From positions 3,464-67,463 of the forward strand of contig DASVWC010000085.1 in NCBI GenBank assembly GCA_036389835.1: a DNA stretch of 64,000 bases, read 5' to 3'. The notes under the pieces were generated by a model that was given only the letters and a program-made list of their open reading frames with translations, was not told the DNA's origin and made no database searches. Made by a program: the position numbers and the translations under genes. Below are positions 1-9,146 of this stretch, piece by piece; position 1 is the first letter of the stretch, and every line of letters starts with the position of its first letter. This stretch comes from AC-37 sp036389835 (lineage in GTDB: Bacteria > Actinomycetota > Thermoleophilia > Solirubrobacterales > Thermoleophilaceae).

Positions 1-60
1 CAGAAGGCGGGCCCGGAGCTCGTCGCGCGCGTCAGGGAGAGCGTCGCCTCGTACCGCTGA
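1..60 (+). CDS. C-terminal end of a truncated upstream gene
   Basis: The first 60 bases read in frame as 19 residues (QKAGPELVARVRESVASYR) followed by TGA. The codon usage is GC-rich and plausible for a gene end. It converges on and overlaps by about 29 bases the end of the minus-strand membrane protein next to it. The family cannot be told from so short a piece. Confidence 0.4.
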   Translation, partial: QKAGPELVARVRESVASYR

Positions 61-1540
61 CGCGGCCGCGCGCCGCCGCGCCTGACGCGCGCCCGGTGGT
101 TCGAGGCGGCCGAGCGCGAGCTCGCGCGCCGCTGACCGGCCCGCAGCTCATCAGCACCTCCCAGCGTCCGGCCCGCGCCACGGTCCTGTAGCTCCGCGGC
201 GCACGCGGCGCGCTCGGCCAGGTGGCGACGGCCGGGGCTCGTATCACGGTCCCGGTCGGCTCCGGCTTCACACCGACCTCGACCCCGTGCAGGCGCAGCC
301 GCCAGGCCACCGCCGGCACGTGGTAGTCGCCGGTCACCACCCTGCCGCAGCTGCGCAGGCGCTCCGGCCCGCCCGCCCGCGCGATCACGCGGTCGAGGTC
401 GTGGCTGAGCTGGGCCTGGTAGTCGATCTCGGCGAGGTCGCGGTCGAGCTCGTCGGCGCGGGCGCGAGCCGCGGTCGAGGCCGCCGCCGTCGCAATCGCG
501 GCGAGGACGAGCGTGGCGGCCACCGGCACCGCGGCGCGCACGCGCGGTCCGCCGGTCGCGACGCGCCCCACGAGCTGCCCGGCGCGCGCCCACCCCACTC
601 CGCTCAGCACGCAGGCCAGGGCGACCGGCGCCATCAGGTAGCGCTCGTTGCCCGCGTAGCCGCGCTCGGTCATCAGGGCGACGAGCGCGATCCACGCCGC
701 CGCCGTGGCCGCGAGCACGAGCACCGGGCGCGCGTTCGGCTCGTGATCGCGGCCGCGCGCCCAAGCGACCGCGACCGCGGCGCCCGCGACGGCGAGCAGG
801 ACACCGACCTCGACCGGCGCGATCAGGGCCCAGCGAGCGCGCCGCAGCAACTCCCTGGCGGGCTCCTCGGCCAACGCGGGCGCGTTGCCGACGGCCTCCT
901 GCGCGCGCGACGACGCCCGCAGCGGCTCGCCGGAGCCCCAGAGCTCGGGGAGGAACCACAGCGCGGGGACCGCGGCAGCCAGGGCGAGGAGCCGCACGCG
1001 CAGCGCGGGCTCGCGCACCCACAGGTACAGCCCGTACGCGCCCACGAACGGCCAGGTCTCAGGCCGCAGCAGCGCGGCCGCGAAGACCAGCCAGAGCGCG
1101 ACGCCGCGCCGGTCGCGCAGGTGCGCCTCGACCGCGCCGAGCAGCAGCGCCACCAGCAGCCCCTCGGAGTAGCCCATCGCGACGGTGCGGCCGAAGTCGG
1201 CGCTCGTGAGCAGCGCGAGCGCCGCTATCGCGCCCGCCACCCAGCCCGCCGGCCCGCCGACCAGCAGCCGCGACACGCGCGCCGCCATGACGAGCGCGAG
1301 CATCCCGCCGGCGCGCGCGATCACCAGCCACACCCACGGCGACGCGTCGTCGATCGGCGCCATCAGCGTCGTGACCAGCACCGGCAGCGGCTTCCAAGAG
1401 GGGCCGGTGCGCGTGTTCAGGTCGAGCTCGAAGATCTCGCGGCCCCACGCGATCCACGCCCACGGGTCGTAGCTGGGCGCCGACGGAAGCAGCAGGCTGA
1501 GCGCGGCTAGCGCGACGCACGCGGCGACGAGGCGTCTCAT
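32..1540 (-). CDS. polytopic membrane protein, GT-C glycosyltransferase-like
   Basis: A 502-residue integral membrane protein. It has an N-terminal signal-anchor (residues 1-20), then a short loop SYDPWAWIAWGREIFELDL that resembles the first extracytoplasmic loop of GT-C enzymes (acidic residues after TM1), followed by roughly eight to ten hydrophobic segments. GT-C proteins use polyprenyl-phosphate-linked sugars on the outer face of the membrane, so a role in cell-envelope glycosylation is likely but inferred from topology only. The last ~35 residues are Arg/Ala-rich and low-complexity and overlap the converging gene fragment at 1-60, so the natural C-terminus may matter little. The start at 1540 is an ATG directly before the first hydrophobic helix. 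No specific substrate can be assigned. Confidence 0.7.
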   Translation of the reverse strand: MRRLVAACVALAALSLLLPSAPSYDPWAWIAWGREIFELDLNTRTGPSWKPLPVLVTTLMAPIDDASPWVWLVIARAGGMLALVMAARVSRLLVGGPAGWVAGAIAALALLTSADFGRTVAMGYSEGLLVALLLGAVEAHLRDRRGVALWLVFAAALLRPETWPFVGAYGLYLWVREPALRVRLLALAAAVPALWFLPELWGSGEPLRASSRAQEAVGNAPALAEEPARELLRRARWALIAPVEVGVLLAVAGAAVAVAWARGRDHEPNARPVLVLAATAAAWIALVALMTERGYAGNERYLMAPVALACVLSGVGWARAGQLVGRVATGGPRVRAAVPVAATLVLAAIATAAASTAARARADELDRDLAEIDYQAQLSHDLDRVIARAGGPERLRSCGRVVTGDYHVPAVAWRLRLHGVEVGVKPEPTGTVIRAPAVATWPSAPRAPRSYRTVARAGRWEVLMSCGPVSGARARARPPRTTGRASGAAARGRVSGTRRRSP

Positions 1541-1552
1541 CGCGCCGGAACG

Positions 1553-2023
1553 CTACGACGATCGAGCCGTGCCCCTCACCCGGTAGGTCAGCGGGAACTT
1601 CGCGTTCTGACACGCGTCGGGCGCGGCGCGGCTGAGCGTGACGCGCACCTTCACCACCACGGAGCGCCCCCTGCGGACCTTCGCCCTGGTCTTGATCGGC
1701 TGGACCTCGAGCATCGACGCCGGGCAACCGGTGCGCGCGTTGCGCACCTTCACGCGCAGCTTCTGCAGCGCGAGCGGGAAGCGCGTCCGGTTCCTGACCA
1801 TGAGCGGCAGCGACACCGTCGCGCCGGGGTAGAGCCTGCTGGCCGAGCCCCTGACGCTGAGCGCCGGCGTCCTCTTCTTCTTCGCCGCGGCGTGGATCGG
1901 AGCGCCCGGGTCGGGGCCGCCCTGCGCGTAGACGAGCCCGGCGCAGGCGAGCGTCGCCGCGGCGAGGGCGGTGGCGGTGCTCGCGAGGGCCGAGCGCAGG
2001 CGTCTACGAACGTCGCGGGTCAT
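1553..2023 (-). CDS. small secreted basic protein of unknown function
   Basis: 156 residues with a twin-basic N-terminus and a hydrophobic stretch (about residues 10-33) typical of a signal peptide, then a Lys-rich AAAKKKR segment and an Ig-like beta domain (LSVRGSASRLYPGATVSLPL and SVVVKVRVTLSRAAP are clear strands). Two cysteines (about residues 100 and 138) may form a disulfide. The pattern of describing a value, then normalised strands, resembles the small secreted beta-sandwich proteins common in Solirubrobacterales. Start: ATG at 2021-2023; longer in-frame reading upstream is antisense to the neighbouring glycosyltransferase and lacks coding character. Function unknown. Confidence 0.7.
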   Translation of the reverse strand: MTRDVRRRLRSALASTATALAAATLACAGLVYAQGGPDPGAPIHAAAKKKRTPALSVRGSASRLYPGATVSLPLMVRNRTRFPLALQKLRVKVRNARTGCPASMLEVQPIKTRAKVRRGRSVVVKVRVTLSRAAPDACQNAKFPLTYRVRGTARSS

Positions 2024-2073
2024 CAGTCTCTTTTCGGCCTGCCCCGCTACACCCTCAAATCGGGGAGGCGCGC

Positions 2074-3087
2074 TCAGCGGCCCCCGCCGCGCACGGCGGC
2101 CTCGAGCACGGTGGCCATGCGCTCCGCCTGCCTGCGCACGTCGTGCTCGGCAGCGGCCGCGCGCGCGGCGGGGTTCGGCCGCGGCATCGCCGCGGCGCGA
2201 TCGAGCGCGGCGCGCAGCGCCGTGCCGTCGCGCGGGTCCACGAGCACACCGGCCGCGGGCGTCACGAACTCCGGCGGGCCGCCCTCCGCGGTCGCCACCA
2301 CCGTGCGCTCCATCGCCATCGCCTCGAGCACCGCCTGGCCGAACGGCTCCCGCAGCGAGGGCTGGCAGACGACGTCGCTCGCGCCGACCCACGCGGGCAC
2401 GGCGTCGTGCTCGACCCGCCCCGCGAGGTGCACGCCGGGGCGGCCCTCGAGCGCCGCCCGCAGCGGCCCGTCGCCCAGGAAGGCGAGCGAGCCGCGGCCG
2501 AGCGCCGCGAAGGCGTCGGCGAGCCCGACGACGTTCTTGCGCTCGATCAGCGAGCCGACGCAGAGGAAGCGCGGCCGCTCGCCGGGCCAGTCGACGGCCG
2601 CGTCCGCGGCGGTTGGCTCGAACAGCCGCAGGTCCACCCCGAGGTCGCAGACCTCGCAGCCCAGACCCGGGTAGTGCGCCTCCAGCCGGGTCGCGAGCCA
2701 GCGCGAGTTGGCGATCACCGCGCCCGCGCCGCGCACCACCGGACGGGTGGCGACCCGCAGGAAGGGGCGATCGAGGTTGGCCACGTCCTGCCCGTGCGCC
2801 ATCACCACCAGGGGGACGCGCGCGGCGCGCGCCGCCGCCAGGCCGGCCGCGCCCGCGGGGAAGAGGAAGTGGGCGAACACGACGTCCGGGCGCGTGCGCC
2901 GCACCGACGCCACGGCGGCGCCCGCGAGGCGGGCGTACTTGGTCGGCGGGCCGCCGCGGCGGGCGATCGCACAGACCTCCACCTCGTGGCCGGCCGCGCG
3001 CAGCTCGCGCACCAGCGGGACGAGGAAGCTGCCGAGGTCCGGGTCGTCCGGCGTCGGCCACATCTGTGTCACTAGGGCGACGCGCAT
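2074..3087 (-). CDS. glycosyltransferase family 4 (GT-B fold)
   Basis: 337 residues. The N-terminal half is the acceptor-binding Rossmann-like domain (MRVALVTQMWP, then GSFLVPLVRELRAAGHEVEV), the C-terminal half the nucleotide-sugar domain with FLCVGSLIERKNV near residue 175 and the EX7E-type signature EPFGQAVLE at 247-255, where the two Glu contact the donor sugar in GT4 enzymes. It is a retaining cytosolic transferase probably building an envelope polysaccharide or glycolipid. It is divergent from the secreted protein starting at 3131, with 43 bases between starts, and sits next to a GT-C-like membrane protein, which suits envelope assembly. Donor and acceptor cannot be read from sequence. 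Confidence 0.9.
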   Translation of the reverse strand: MRVALVTQMWPTPDDPDLGSFLVPLVRELRAAGHEVEVCAIARRGGPPTKYARLAGAAVASVRRTRPDVVFAHFLFPAGAAGLAAARAARVPLVVMAHGQDVANLDRPFLRVATRPVVRGAGAVIANSRWLATRLEAHYPGLGCEVCDLGVDLRLFEPTAADAAVDWPGERPRFLCVGSLIERKNVVGLADAFAALGRGSLAFLGDGPLRAALEGRPGVHLAGRVEHDAVPAWVGASDVVCQPSLREPFGQAVLEAMAMERTVVATAEGGPPEFVTPAAGVLVDPRDGTALRAALDRAAAMPRPNPAARAAAAEHDVRRQAERMATVLEAAVRGGGR

Positions 3088-3130
3088 GGCTCCCGGCGCG
3101 CCTCACTCTAACCGCGGCTACCTTGTCGTA

Positions 3131-6100
3131 GTGCCCCCCGTCCGGACCTGGCTCGCGCTGGCCGCGCTCGCCGTGCTGCTCGCACCCGCCGGCGCGCACG
3201 CCGCGCCGTTCCAGCTCACGCCGACCGGGAGCGACCCCGACGTGGCGGTCGACGCGAGCGGCACCGGCCACTTCGTCTGGAACCAGCCGAGCGCCGAGGG
3301 CTCGGACGTGACCGTCTACTGCCAGGTGCCGCGCGGGGCCAGCACCTGCTCGCGCTTCCAGAACCTGATCCCGGCCGGCGAGAAGCTCTTCGACTCGGCC
3401 GGCCCGCGGGTAATGCTCGCGGGCGACGGGCGCATCGTGGTCGTGACCGGCCGCTGCTGCTCGCAGGTGTGGCGCTTCGTGTCGAGCGACGGCGGCGCGA
3501 GCTTCGACTCCCGGCTCGTCGGCGACCTCACCGGCACATCCGACTGGAACGCGGTGCTCGGCCCGGCGGACCGCGTCTCGCTCGCGACCAGCGGCACCTA
3601 CCAGGCCGCCCCGCTCGACGGCTTCACCACCGCCCAGGCCGACCTGCTCGAGGGCTCGGTGCAGGGGACCGCGCTCGCGCTGGTCGACCCCTCCACCCCG
3701 CTGATGGTGGCCTCGCCCAACGGCGAGCGCGAGCTCGCCTGGCGCCGCTACGCGGGCAGCGGCGAGCCGAACAACGCGTCGAGCTGGTCGCCGGCCCAGG
3801 CGGTTGGGGCGGGCACGAACCCGCACCTCGCGACCGGCCCGAGGGGGACGTTCCTGTTCTATGAGGAGGGCTCCGCCAGCAACGCGGCGTACGTGGTGCG
3901 GCGCTGGAACGGCGCCGGCTTCGACCCGCCGCTGTCCACGGTGATCCCGCCCGGCGGCTCGCAGCGCCAGCCCGCGTTCACCCAGGATCCCAGCGGGCGC
4001 TTCCACGCCGTCTGGGGGAGCAACGAGACGATGCCGCAGCGGCTCCTGTACTCGACCTCCCCCGACGGCGTGAGCTGGACCGGGCCGCGCGAGATCGGCC
4101 CGCCGCGCGAGGCCGGCTACTTCCACAACCGGATCGCGGCGCTCGGCGAGAACGACGGGTTCGCCGCCAACGACGTGAACGAGAACGCCGGGACCGTCGA
4201 GGGCGTGGCGCTCACGCCGCAGGACGGGCCGGTCGAGCGCCCTGACGATCCCTCGTGCCGCACGCGAGCTGAGTTCCGTCCTGTGCAGGTGCTCCTGCCC
4301 GAGGGCTGCTTCAAGCAGGTCGGCGGGCGTCTCGAGACGGGCGACGAGGTCAAGGTGAACGGCCTGCTCGTGGAGCCGCGCGCGGGCGCGACGGTCGTGA
4401 TCGACGCGGCGAAGCGGCGGATCTACTCGCGCGGGGCGACGACGGTGAGGGCGGGCATCATCCCGGTCCAGGTCGGAATCCTCGACTGGGCGATCAAGGA
4501 CCAGGCGAAGCTGCGGGTGGACAGCTTCGACCTCGGCGACACCGGCGGGAAGCTGTTCGGCTTCCCGCTGACCGGCAGCGCGGAGGTCGACTTCGAGTCC
4601 GGGACCACCGCGATCGCGGCGCACGTCGGGCTGCCGAAGTTCCTCGGCGGCGTGACCGGCGACGTCACGCTGCGCACCGACAACGAGCGCGGGCTGCGCC
4701 TCGACGGGCTCGTGATCAAGGTCCCGAGCGCGCTGATCGGGCCGGTCCAGGTTAAGGACCTCGTGCTCACCTACCTGGCCGCCGGGAGCGTCTGGCAGGG
4801 GTCCGCCACGCTGCTGCTGCCGCCGAGCCCGCCCGGCCCGCGCCTCGACGCGGCGATCGGCTTCCGCGAGGGCGGCTTCGACTACGGCCGCGGCGAGTAC
4901 ACGTTCACGAGCCCCGGACTCGCGCTGGGGTCGGGCGTGTTCCTCAACAAGATCCGCTTCTCGGTGAACGTTCAGCCGCCGCCCACGCGGATCGGCGGCG
5001 GCGTGACGCTCAGCGCCGGGCCCACCGTCGCCGGGCAGAAGTCGCTCGGCATCGAGGGCGACGTGCTCTACACGTTCCCGAACCCACCCGCGCCCGCGGT
5101 CCTGCGCGCCGACGGCAAGGCCACACTCAACTCGATCCCGTTCCTCAAGGCGTTCGCGGAGTACCGCTCGAACGGCTACTTCGCGTTCGGGGCCGACCTC
5201 GACTACTTCTTCGTGAAGGACGTGGTGGGGATCAGGGCCGGCGTGAACGGGTGGTTCACGAGCAGCGCGTTCAACATCGACGGCAAGGGCACGATCTGCG
5301 TGGGCTTCTGCTTCGACGCCGAGGCGGTGCTCTCGAGCCAGGGCATCGCCGCCTGCGGGCGGGTCGAGATCTGGGAGAACGAGGTGGCGCTCGGCTTCGG
5401 CTACAAGTGGGGCGGCGGGCTGAGCATCATGGTCCTGTCGTGCGACGTCGGCCCGTTCCGCGCGGTGGCCGAGGCCCAGGCCGGCGAGCAGGGCTTCACG
5501 CTCGAGAAGGGGCTGCCGGTGGCGACGGCCGCGTTCCACGGCACCACCGCGCCGCCGAAGGTCGTGCTCGAGGGTCCGAACGGCGAGCGCGTGGAGACGC
5601 CGGCCGAGCCCGGCGGCAAGGTCCTCGACGAGCGCTTCCTGCTGTTCCAGAACCCGGACGACAAGACGACGTACGTGGCGATCAACCGGCCGTCGGCCGG
5701 CCGCTGGCGCGCGACCGTGGCGCCCGCGCCGACGGGGCGGATCGCCCCGGGCGCGCTCGGCACGCGGGCCGCCCAGGCGTCGCCGATCGAGTCGATCCAG
5801 GTGGGCCGCGGCCTGCCTCAGCCGTCGGTCGAGGCGCGCGTGGGCGGGCGCGGGTACGCGCGCACGCTGAGCTACACGGTGAAGTCGATCGCGGGACAGC
5901 GGGTGCACTTCGAGGAGGTCGGGAAGGGCGTCGGCCGGCGCCTCGGCACGGCGAAGGGCAAGCGCGGCACGCTGCGCTTCACCCCCGGCGACGGCCCGCG
6001 CGGCAAGCGCCGGATCGTCGCTCTCGTGGAGCAGGACGGCCACCCGCGCGAGAACATCGCCGTCGCGGCCTACACGGCTCCGGCGCCGGCGCGGCCCGCG

Positions 6101-6352
6101 CGGCCCGCGCGCGTGCGCGTGAGCCGCAAGGGCTCGCGCGCGACCGTCACGTGGCGGCCCGCCGCCCGCGCCGCGCGCTACCTCGTGCGCGCGACGCTCT
6201 CCGACGGGCGGAAGGTGCTGCTGTTCGCCACCAGGAAGAAGCGCAGCGTGCGCATCTCCGGGCTCGCCCGCGGGGTACGCGGGAGGATCACGGTCGCCGG
6301 GCTGAAGCCGGACGGCACGCCGGGCCCGGCCGGCACGGCGCGCCTGCGCTAG
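3131..6352 (+). CDS. large secreted protein with beta-propeller-like and Fn3-like parts
   Basis: 1073 residues from a GTG start; the choice rests on the signal peptide that begins at once (VRTWLALAALAVLLAPAGAHA, cleavage expected after AHA). Residues ~30-330 show repeated blades with D-x-G/S-x-G...W patterns (VAVDASGTGHFVWNQ, QDPSGRFHAVWGSN), as in BNR/sialidase-like propellers. The middle (~380-850) is rich in long beta strands and Gly, with a short Cys-rich stretch (TICVGFCFDAEA). The last ~110 residues are Arg/Lys-rich with a fibronectin-III-like domain (RATVTWRPAARAARYLVRA). Probably a surface or released protein; no catalytic motif was recognised. Similar multi-domain secreted proteins are common in this bacterial class, usually without assigned function. 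Confidence 0.8.
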   Translation: MPPVRTWLALAALAVLLAPAGAHAAPFQLTPTGSDPDVAVDASGTGHFVWNQPSAEGSDVTVYCQVPRGASTCSRFQNLIPAGEKLFDSAGPRVMLAGDGRIVVVTGRCCSQVWRFVSSDGGASFDSRLVGDLTGTSDWNAVLGPADRVSLATSGTYQAAPLDGFTTAQADLLEGSVQGTALALVDPSTPLMVASPNGERELAWRRYAGSGEPNNASSWSPAQAVGAGTNPHLATGPRGTFLFYEEGSASNAAYVVRRWNGAGFDPPLSTVIPPGGSQRQPAFTQDPSGRFHAVWGSNETMPQRLLYSTSPDGVSWTGPREIGPPREAGYFHNRIAALGENDGFAANDVNENAGTVEGVALTPQDGPVERPDDPSCRTRAEFRPVQVLLPEGCFKQVGGRLETGDEVKVNGLLVEPRAGATVVIDAAKRRIYSRGATTVRAGIIPVQVGILDWAIKDQAKLRVDSFDLGDTGGKLFGFPLTGSAEVDFESGTTAIAAHVGLPKFLGGVTGDVTLRTDNERGLRLDGLVIKVPSALIGPVQVKDLVLTYLAAGSVWQGSATLLLPPSPPGPRLDAAIGFREGGFDYGRGEYTFTSPGLALGSGVFLNKIRFSVNVQPPPTRIGGGVTLSAGPTVAGQKSLGIEGDVLYTFPNPPAPAVLRADGKATLNSIPFLKAFAEYRSNGYFAFGADLDYFFVKDVVGIRAGVNGWFTSSAFNIDGKGTICVGFCFDAEAVLSSQGIAACGRVEIWENEVALGFGYKWGGGLSIMVLSCDVGPFRAVAEAQAGEQGFTLEKGLPVATAAFHGTTAPPKVVLEGPNGERVETPAEPGGKVLDERFLLFQNPDDKTTYVAINRPSAGRWRATVAPAPTGRIAPGALGTRAAQASPIESIQVGRGLPQPSVEARVGGRGYARTLSYTVKSIAGQRVHFEEVGKGVGRRLGTAKGKRGTLRFTPGDGPRGKRRIVALVEQDGHPRENIAVAAYTAPAPARPARPARVRVSRKGSRATVTWRPAARAARYLVRATLSDGRKVLLFATRKKRSVRISGLARGVRGRITVAGLKPDGTPGPAGTARLR

Positions 6353-6358
6353 CCGCCC

Positions 6359-6901
6359 CTACCGCGCCAGGAACCTGCCGCTGTACGTGGGCCTGAACGG
6401 GTCGCCGCCGCAGCGCTCGATCACGCCGAGCACCGGGTTCGCGTAGCGCACGGTGACCGGGCCGGTCTGGCCGCTCCCCAGGGTGATCGTGCCGGCGCTC
6501 GAGTTCGAGGTCGCCACGTCGGCCGTGGTGATCGTCACTCCGGTGCTGACGGCGGAGGCGCCCGACGGGGCCAGCGTGAGCGTGCCGGTCAGCGTCAGGT
6601 AGCTGGGCTGCGCGACCGAGATCAAGCTGCACTTCTGCGCGCGGTAGGTGCCGCTGGCGCTGAACTGCGTGGCGACCTTCTGGTTCGGGTCGTCGGTCCA
6701 GCAGCTCCCGCTGCCGCCCGCGCTGAACGGGCCGGAGCTGCCGTTGAGGAACTCGTCCTGCACGCTGAGCGAGGCGATCTCGCACGAGTAGTCGCCGACC
6801 GAGGGCGCGGCGCTCGCCGGCGCGGGCAGTGCGGCCATCGCCGCCGCCGCTCCGAGCGCGACCGCGCCGCGCCTGATTCCCGTCCGCCTGACACTCTTCA
6901 T
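6359..6901 (-). CDS. small secreted Cys-containing protein
   Basis: 180 residues with a basic N-terminus, hydrophobic core and a PASA-A cleavage site near residue 31, then a Ser/Thr/Gly-rich beta domain. Four cysteines (YSCEI, GSCWTDD, QKCSLI, ERCGGD) could form two disulfides. The start at 6899-6901 was preferred over an ATG 12 bases upstream because GGAG lies five bases before it. It ends 6 bases from the converging gene and its start lies 10 bases from the divergent hydrolase start. Its composition recalls the secreted protein at 16430-17110. Function unknown. Confidence 0.7.
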   Translation of the reverse strand: MKSVRRTGIRRGAVALGAAAAMAALPAPASAAPSVGDYSCEIASLSVQDEFLNGSSGPFSAGGSGSCWTDDPNQKVATQFSASGTYRAQKCSLISVAQPSYLTLTGTLTLAPSGASAVSTGVTITTADVATSNSSAGTITLGSGQTGPVTVRYANPVLGVIERCGGDPFRPTYSGRFLAR

Positions 6902-6911
6902 CTCCGCTCCC

Positions 6912-9146
6912 ATGGTCGACCGCGCTGTCTACACGAGACACTCTGGCCTGTTCAAGCGATGCGCAAACCCTTTTCGGTTCGCGGTCGCGCTCATCGCGCT
7001 GGCGGTCGCGCTCGCGGGCGCCGCCCCGGCGGTCGCCGCCGCCCCCCTCGGGCTGACCGACTGCCGCGAGGCGCAGGGCGTCCACCAGTGCACCGGGCTC
7101 GTGCGCACGTGGGACGGAGTCCCGCTCGACACGACCGTGACGCTGCCCTCCGCCGGCGCGAGCCGCCTGCCGCTCGTGGCCGAGATCCACGGCTTCGGCA
7201 ACAGCCGGTACGAGTACCTCGATCCGGAGTCGAGGGCCTACACCGACAACGCGTACGGCTGGGCGAAGCGCGGCTACGCGGTGCTCACGTACACGGCGCG
7301 CGGGCTCTGGGGCTCGTGCGGCACGCCCGACGCTCGCGCCGCGAACCCCGCCGACTGCGCACGCGGGTACATCCACCTGGCCGACACCCGCTACGAGGTG
7401 CGCGACACCCAGGAGCTGATCGGGCGCCTCGTCGACGACGGCGTCGCCGACCCGGCCCGCATCGGCCTGACCGGCGACTCTTACGGGGGCGGCCAGATCG
7501 TCACGCTCGCCGCGCTGCGCGACCGCGTGATGCAGCCCGACGGCCGGCTGATCCCGTGGCGCAGCCCCGGCGGCGTTCCGCTGCGCCTCGCCGCCGCGGC
7601 GCCCGTGATCCCGTGGACGGACCTGATGTACGCGGCGCTGCCGAACGGCCGCACGTTCACCTACACCGTGGCGCCGCAGAGCGTGTTCACGACGCCGGTC
7701 GGCGTGTTCAAGACCTCGGTGGGGAACGCGATCTTCGCGGCGGCGGAGTTCGCCATCGGGCCCGGGCAGCCGACCGGTGAGCCGTTCGTGCCCGGCCGGC
7801 CGATGGGGTTCCTCGCACCCCCCGGCGTCGACGCCGAGGCCGACGTAACGCGCTGGGTGGCGCGCGCCGACGCGGGCGAGCCGTACACCGACCCGACGGC
7901 GCTGGACATCGTGGAGCGGCTCGAGCGCCACCACTCGCCGTACGGAGTGGAGCCCACGAGCCCGCCGCCGCCGCTGTTCGTGGCCAGCGGGTTCACCGAC
8001 GACATCTTCCCCGTGGACGAGGCGCTGCGGTTCGTGAACCGCATGCGCCGCGACCACCCGCGCACGCCGGTCTCGCTGCTCTTCGCCGACTTCGGGCACC
8101 AGCGCGCGTCGAACAAGACGCCGGAGCGGGAGCGGCTGGTGGAGGCGGTCCACGCGTGGCTCGACCACTACGTGCGCCGGGAGGGGCCGGCGCCGCGCGA
8201 GGGCGTGACCGCCCTGACCCAGACGTGCCCGCGCGACGCCGCCTCAGAGGGGCCGTTCAGCGCGGCGCGCTTCGACGAGCTGGCGCGCGGGGAGGTGCGG
8301 TTCGCCTCCGGCGCTCTGCAGACCGTGGTGTCGGGCAGCGGCGATCCCGCCGTCGCGCGCGCGGTCGACCCTGCGCTGGGCGGCGGGGACGCCTGCGCTC
8401 AGACCGCCGCCGACATGGCGCCCGGCACCGCCGACTACCGGCTGCCGCCCGCCCCGCGCGGCGGCTACGTGCTGCTCGGAGCGCCGACGGTGGTAGCGCG
8501 GCTCACGGTCGACGGCGAGCCGCGGGACGCGCAGGTCGCCGCGCGGCTCTGGGACGTCGCGCCGGACGGGCGCACGCAGACCCTGGTCGCGCGCGGCCTC
8601 TACCGGCCGTCGGGGCGCTCGAGCGACGTCTGGCAGCTGCACGCGAACGGCTGGCGCTTCGCGGAGGGCCACGTGCCGCGGCTCGAGCTGCTCGGGACGG
8701 ACCTCTTCTACGCGCGGCCGTCGAACGACCCGTTCCGGATCGACGTCGAGCGGCTCGAGCTGCGGCTGCCGGTGCGCGACAAGCCCGACTGCACGGTGGT
8801 GATGCCCACCGCGGCGCTCGTCGTGCCGCCCGGGCAGGAGCTCGCGCCGGGGGTCTCGGGCGAGGCCGCGCCGGGGTGCGAGAGGGGCGGCCGCCGGCCG
8901 GCGGCGAACGGCGCCGCGGGCGAGAGCCGCTCGGGCGACGGCGCGAGTGCCGGCTCCGCGGACGCCGGCTCCGCCACCGCCGTGGCCGGCGCGGACACCT
9001 CGGCGCGGACCGGCGCCGCCGCGCGCCTGCCGTTCACCGGGCTGGCGCTGGCGCTCCTCGTCGGGATGGGCCTCGCGCTCGTCTCGGCGGGCGCTCTGAT
9101 GCACCGCCGCTCGGGCGCGAGGAGGAAGCCGCACGGTGCGCCCTGA
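6912..9146 (+). CDS. secreted alpha/beta hydrolase (X-Pro dipeptidyl-peptidase/CocE-like), sortase-type anchor
   Basis: 744 residues. A hydrophobic signal segment lies at about 22-44. The alpha/beta hydrolase domain carries the nucleophile elbow GDSYGGG with Ser190; FTDDIF and DFGHQ further on are good candidates for the acid and His of the triad. The second half is a jelly-roll-like beta domain as in the C-terminal domain of the X-Pro dipeptidyl-peptidase/CocE family. An Ala/Gly/Ser-rich linker leads to LPFTG (706-710), a 20-residue hydrophobic helix and an Arg/Lys-rich tail: a classic cell-wall sorting signal. The family hydrolyses peptides or esters; the substrate is unknown. ATG at 6912 is the only in-frame standard start before the signal segment. 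It overlaps the next gene by 11 bases. Confidence 0.85.
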   Translation: MVDRAVYTRHSGLFKRCANPFRFAVALIALAVALAGAAPAVAAAPLGLTDCREAQGVHQCTGLVRTWDGVPLDTTVTLPSAGASRLPLVAEIHGFGNSRYEYLDPESRAYTDNAYGWAKRGYAVLTYTARGLWGSCGTPDARAANPADCARGYIHLADTRYEVRDTQELIGRLVDDGVADPARIGLTGDSYGGGQIVTLAALRDRVMQPDGRLIPWRSPGGVPLRLAAAAPVIPWTDLMYAALPNGRTFTYTVAPQSVFTTPVGVFKTSVGNAIFAAAEFAIGPGQPTGEPFVPGRPMGFLAPPGVDAEADVTRWVARADAGEPYTDPTALDIVERLERHHSPYGVEPTSPPPPLFVASGFTDDIFPVDEALRFVNRMRRDHPRTPVSLLFADFGHQRASNKTPERERLVEAVHAWLDHYVRREGPAPREGVTALTQTCPRDAASEGPFSAARFDELARGEVRFASGALQTVVSGSGDPAVARAVDPALGGGDACAQTAADMAPGTADYRLPPAPRGGYVLLGAPTVVARLTVDGEPRDAQVAARLWDVAPDGRTQTLVARGLYRPSGRSSDVWQLHANGWRFAEGHVPRLELLGTDLFYARPSNDPFRIDVERLELRLPVRDKPDCTVVMPTAALVVPPGQELAPGVSGEAAPGCERGGRRPAANGAAGESRSGDGASAGSADAGSATAVAGADTSARTGAAARLPFTGLALALLVGMGLALVSAGALMHRRSGARRKPHGAP

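Noticed and set aside
1553..6043. A 1496-residue open frame on the minus strand
   Set aside because: Most of it is antisense to the secreted protein at 3131-6352 and to the glycosyltransferase and is Arg/Ala/Pro-rich; only the last 156 codons carry a plausible gene.
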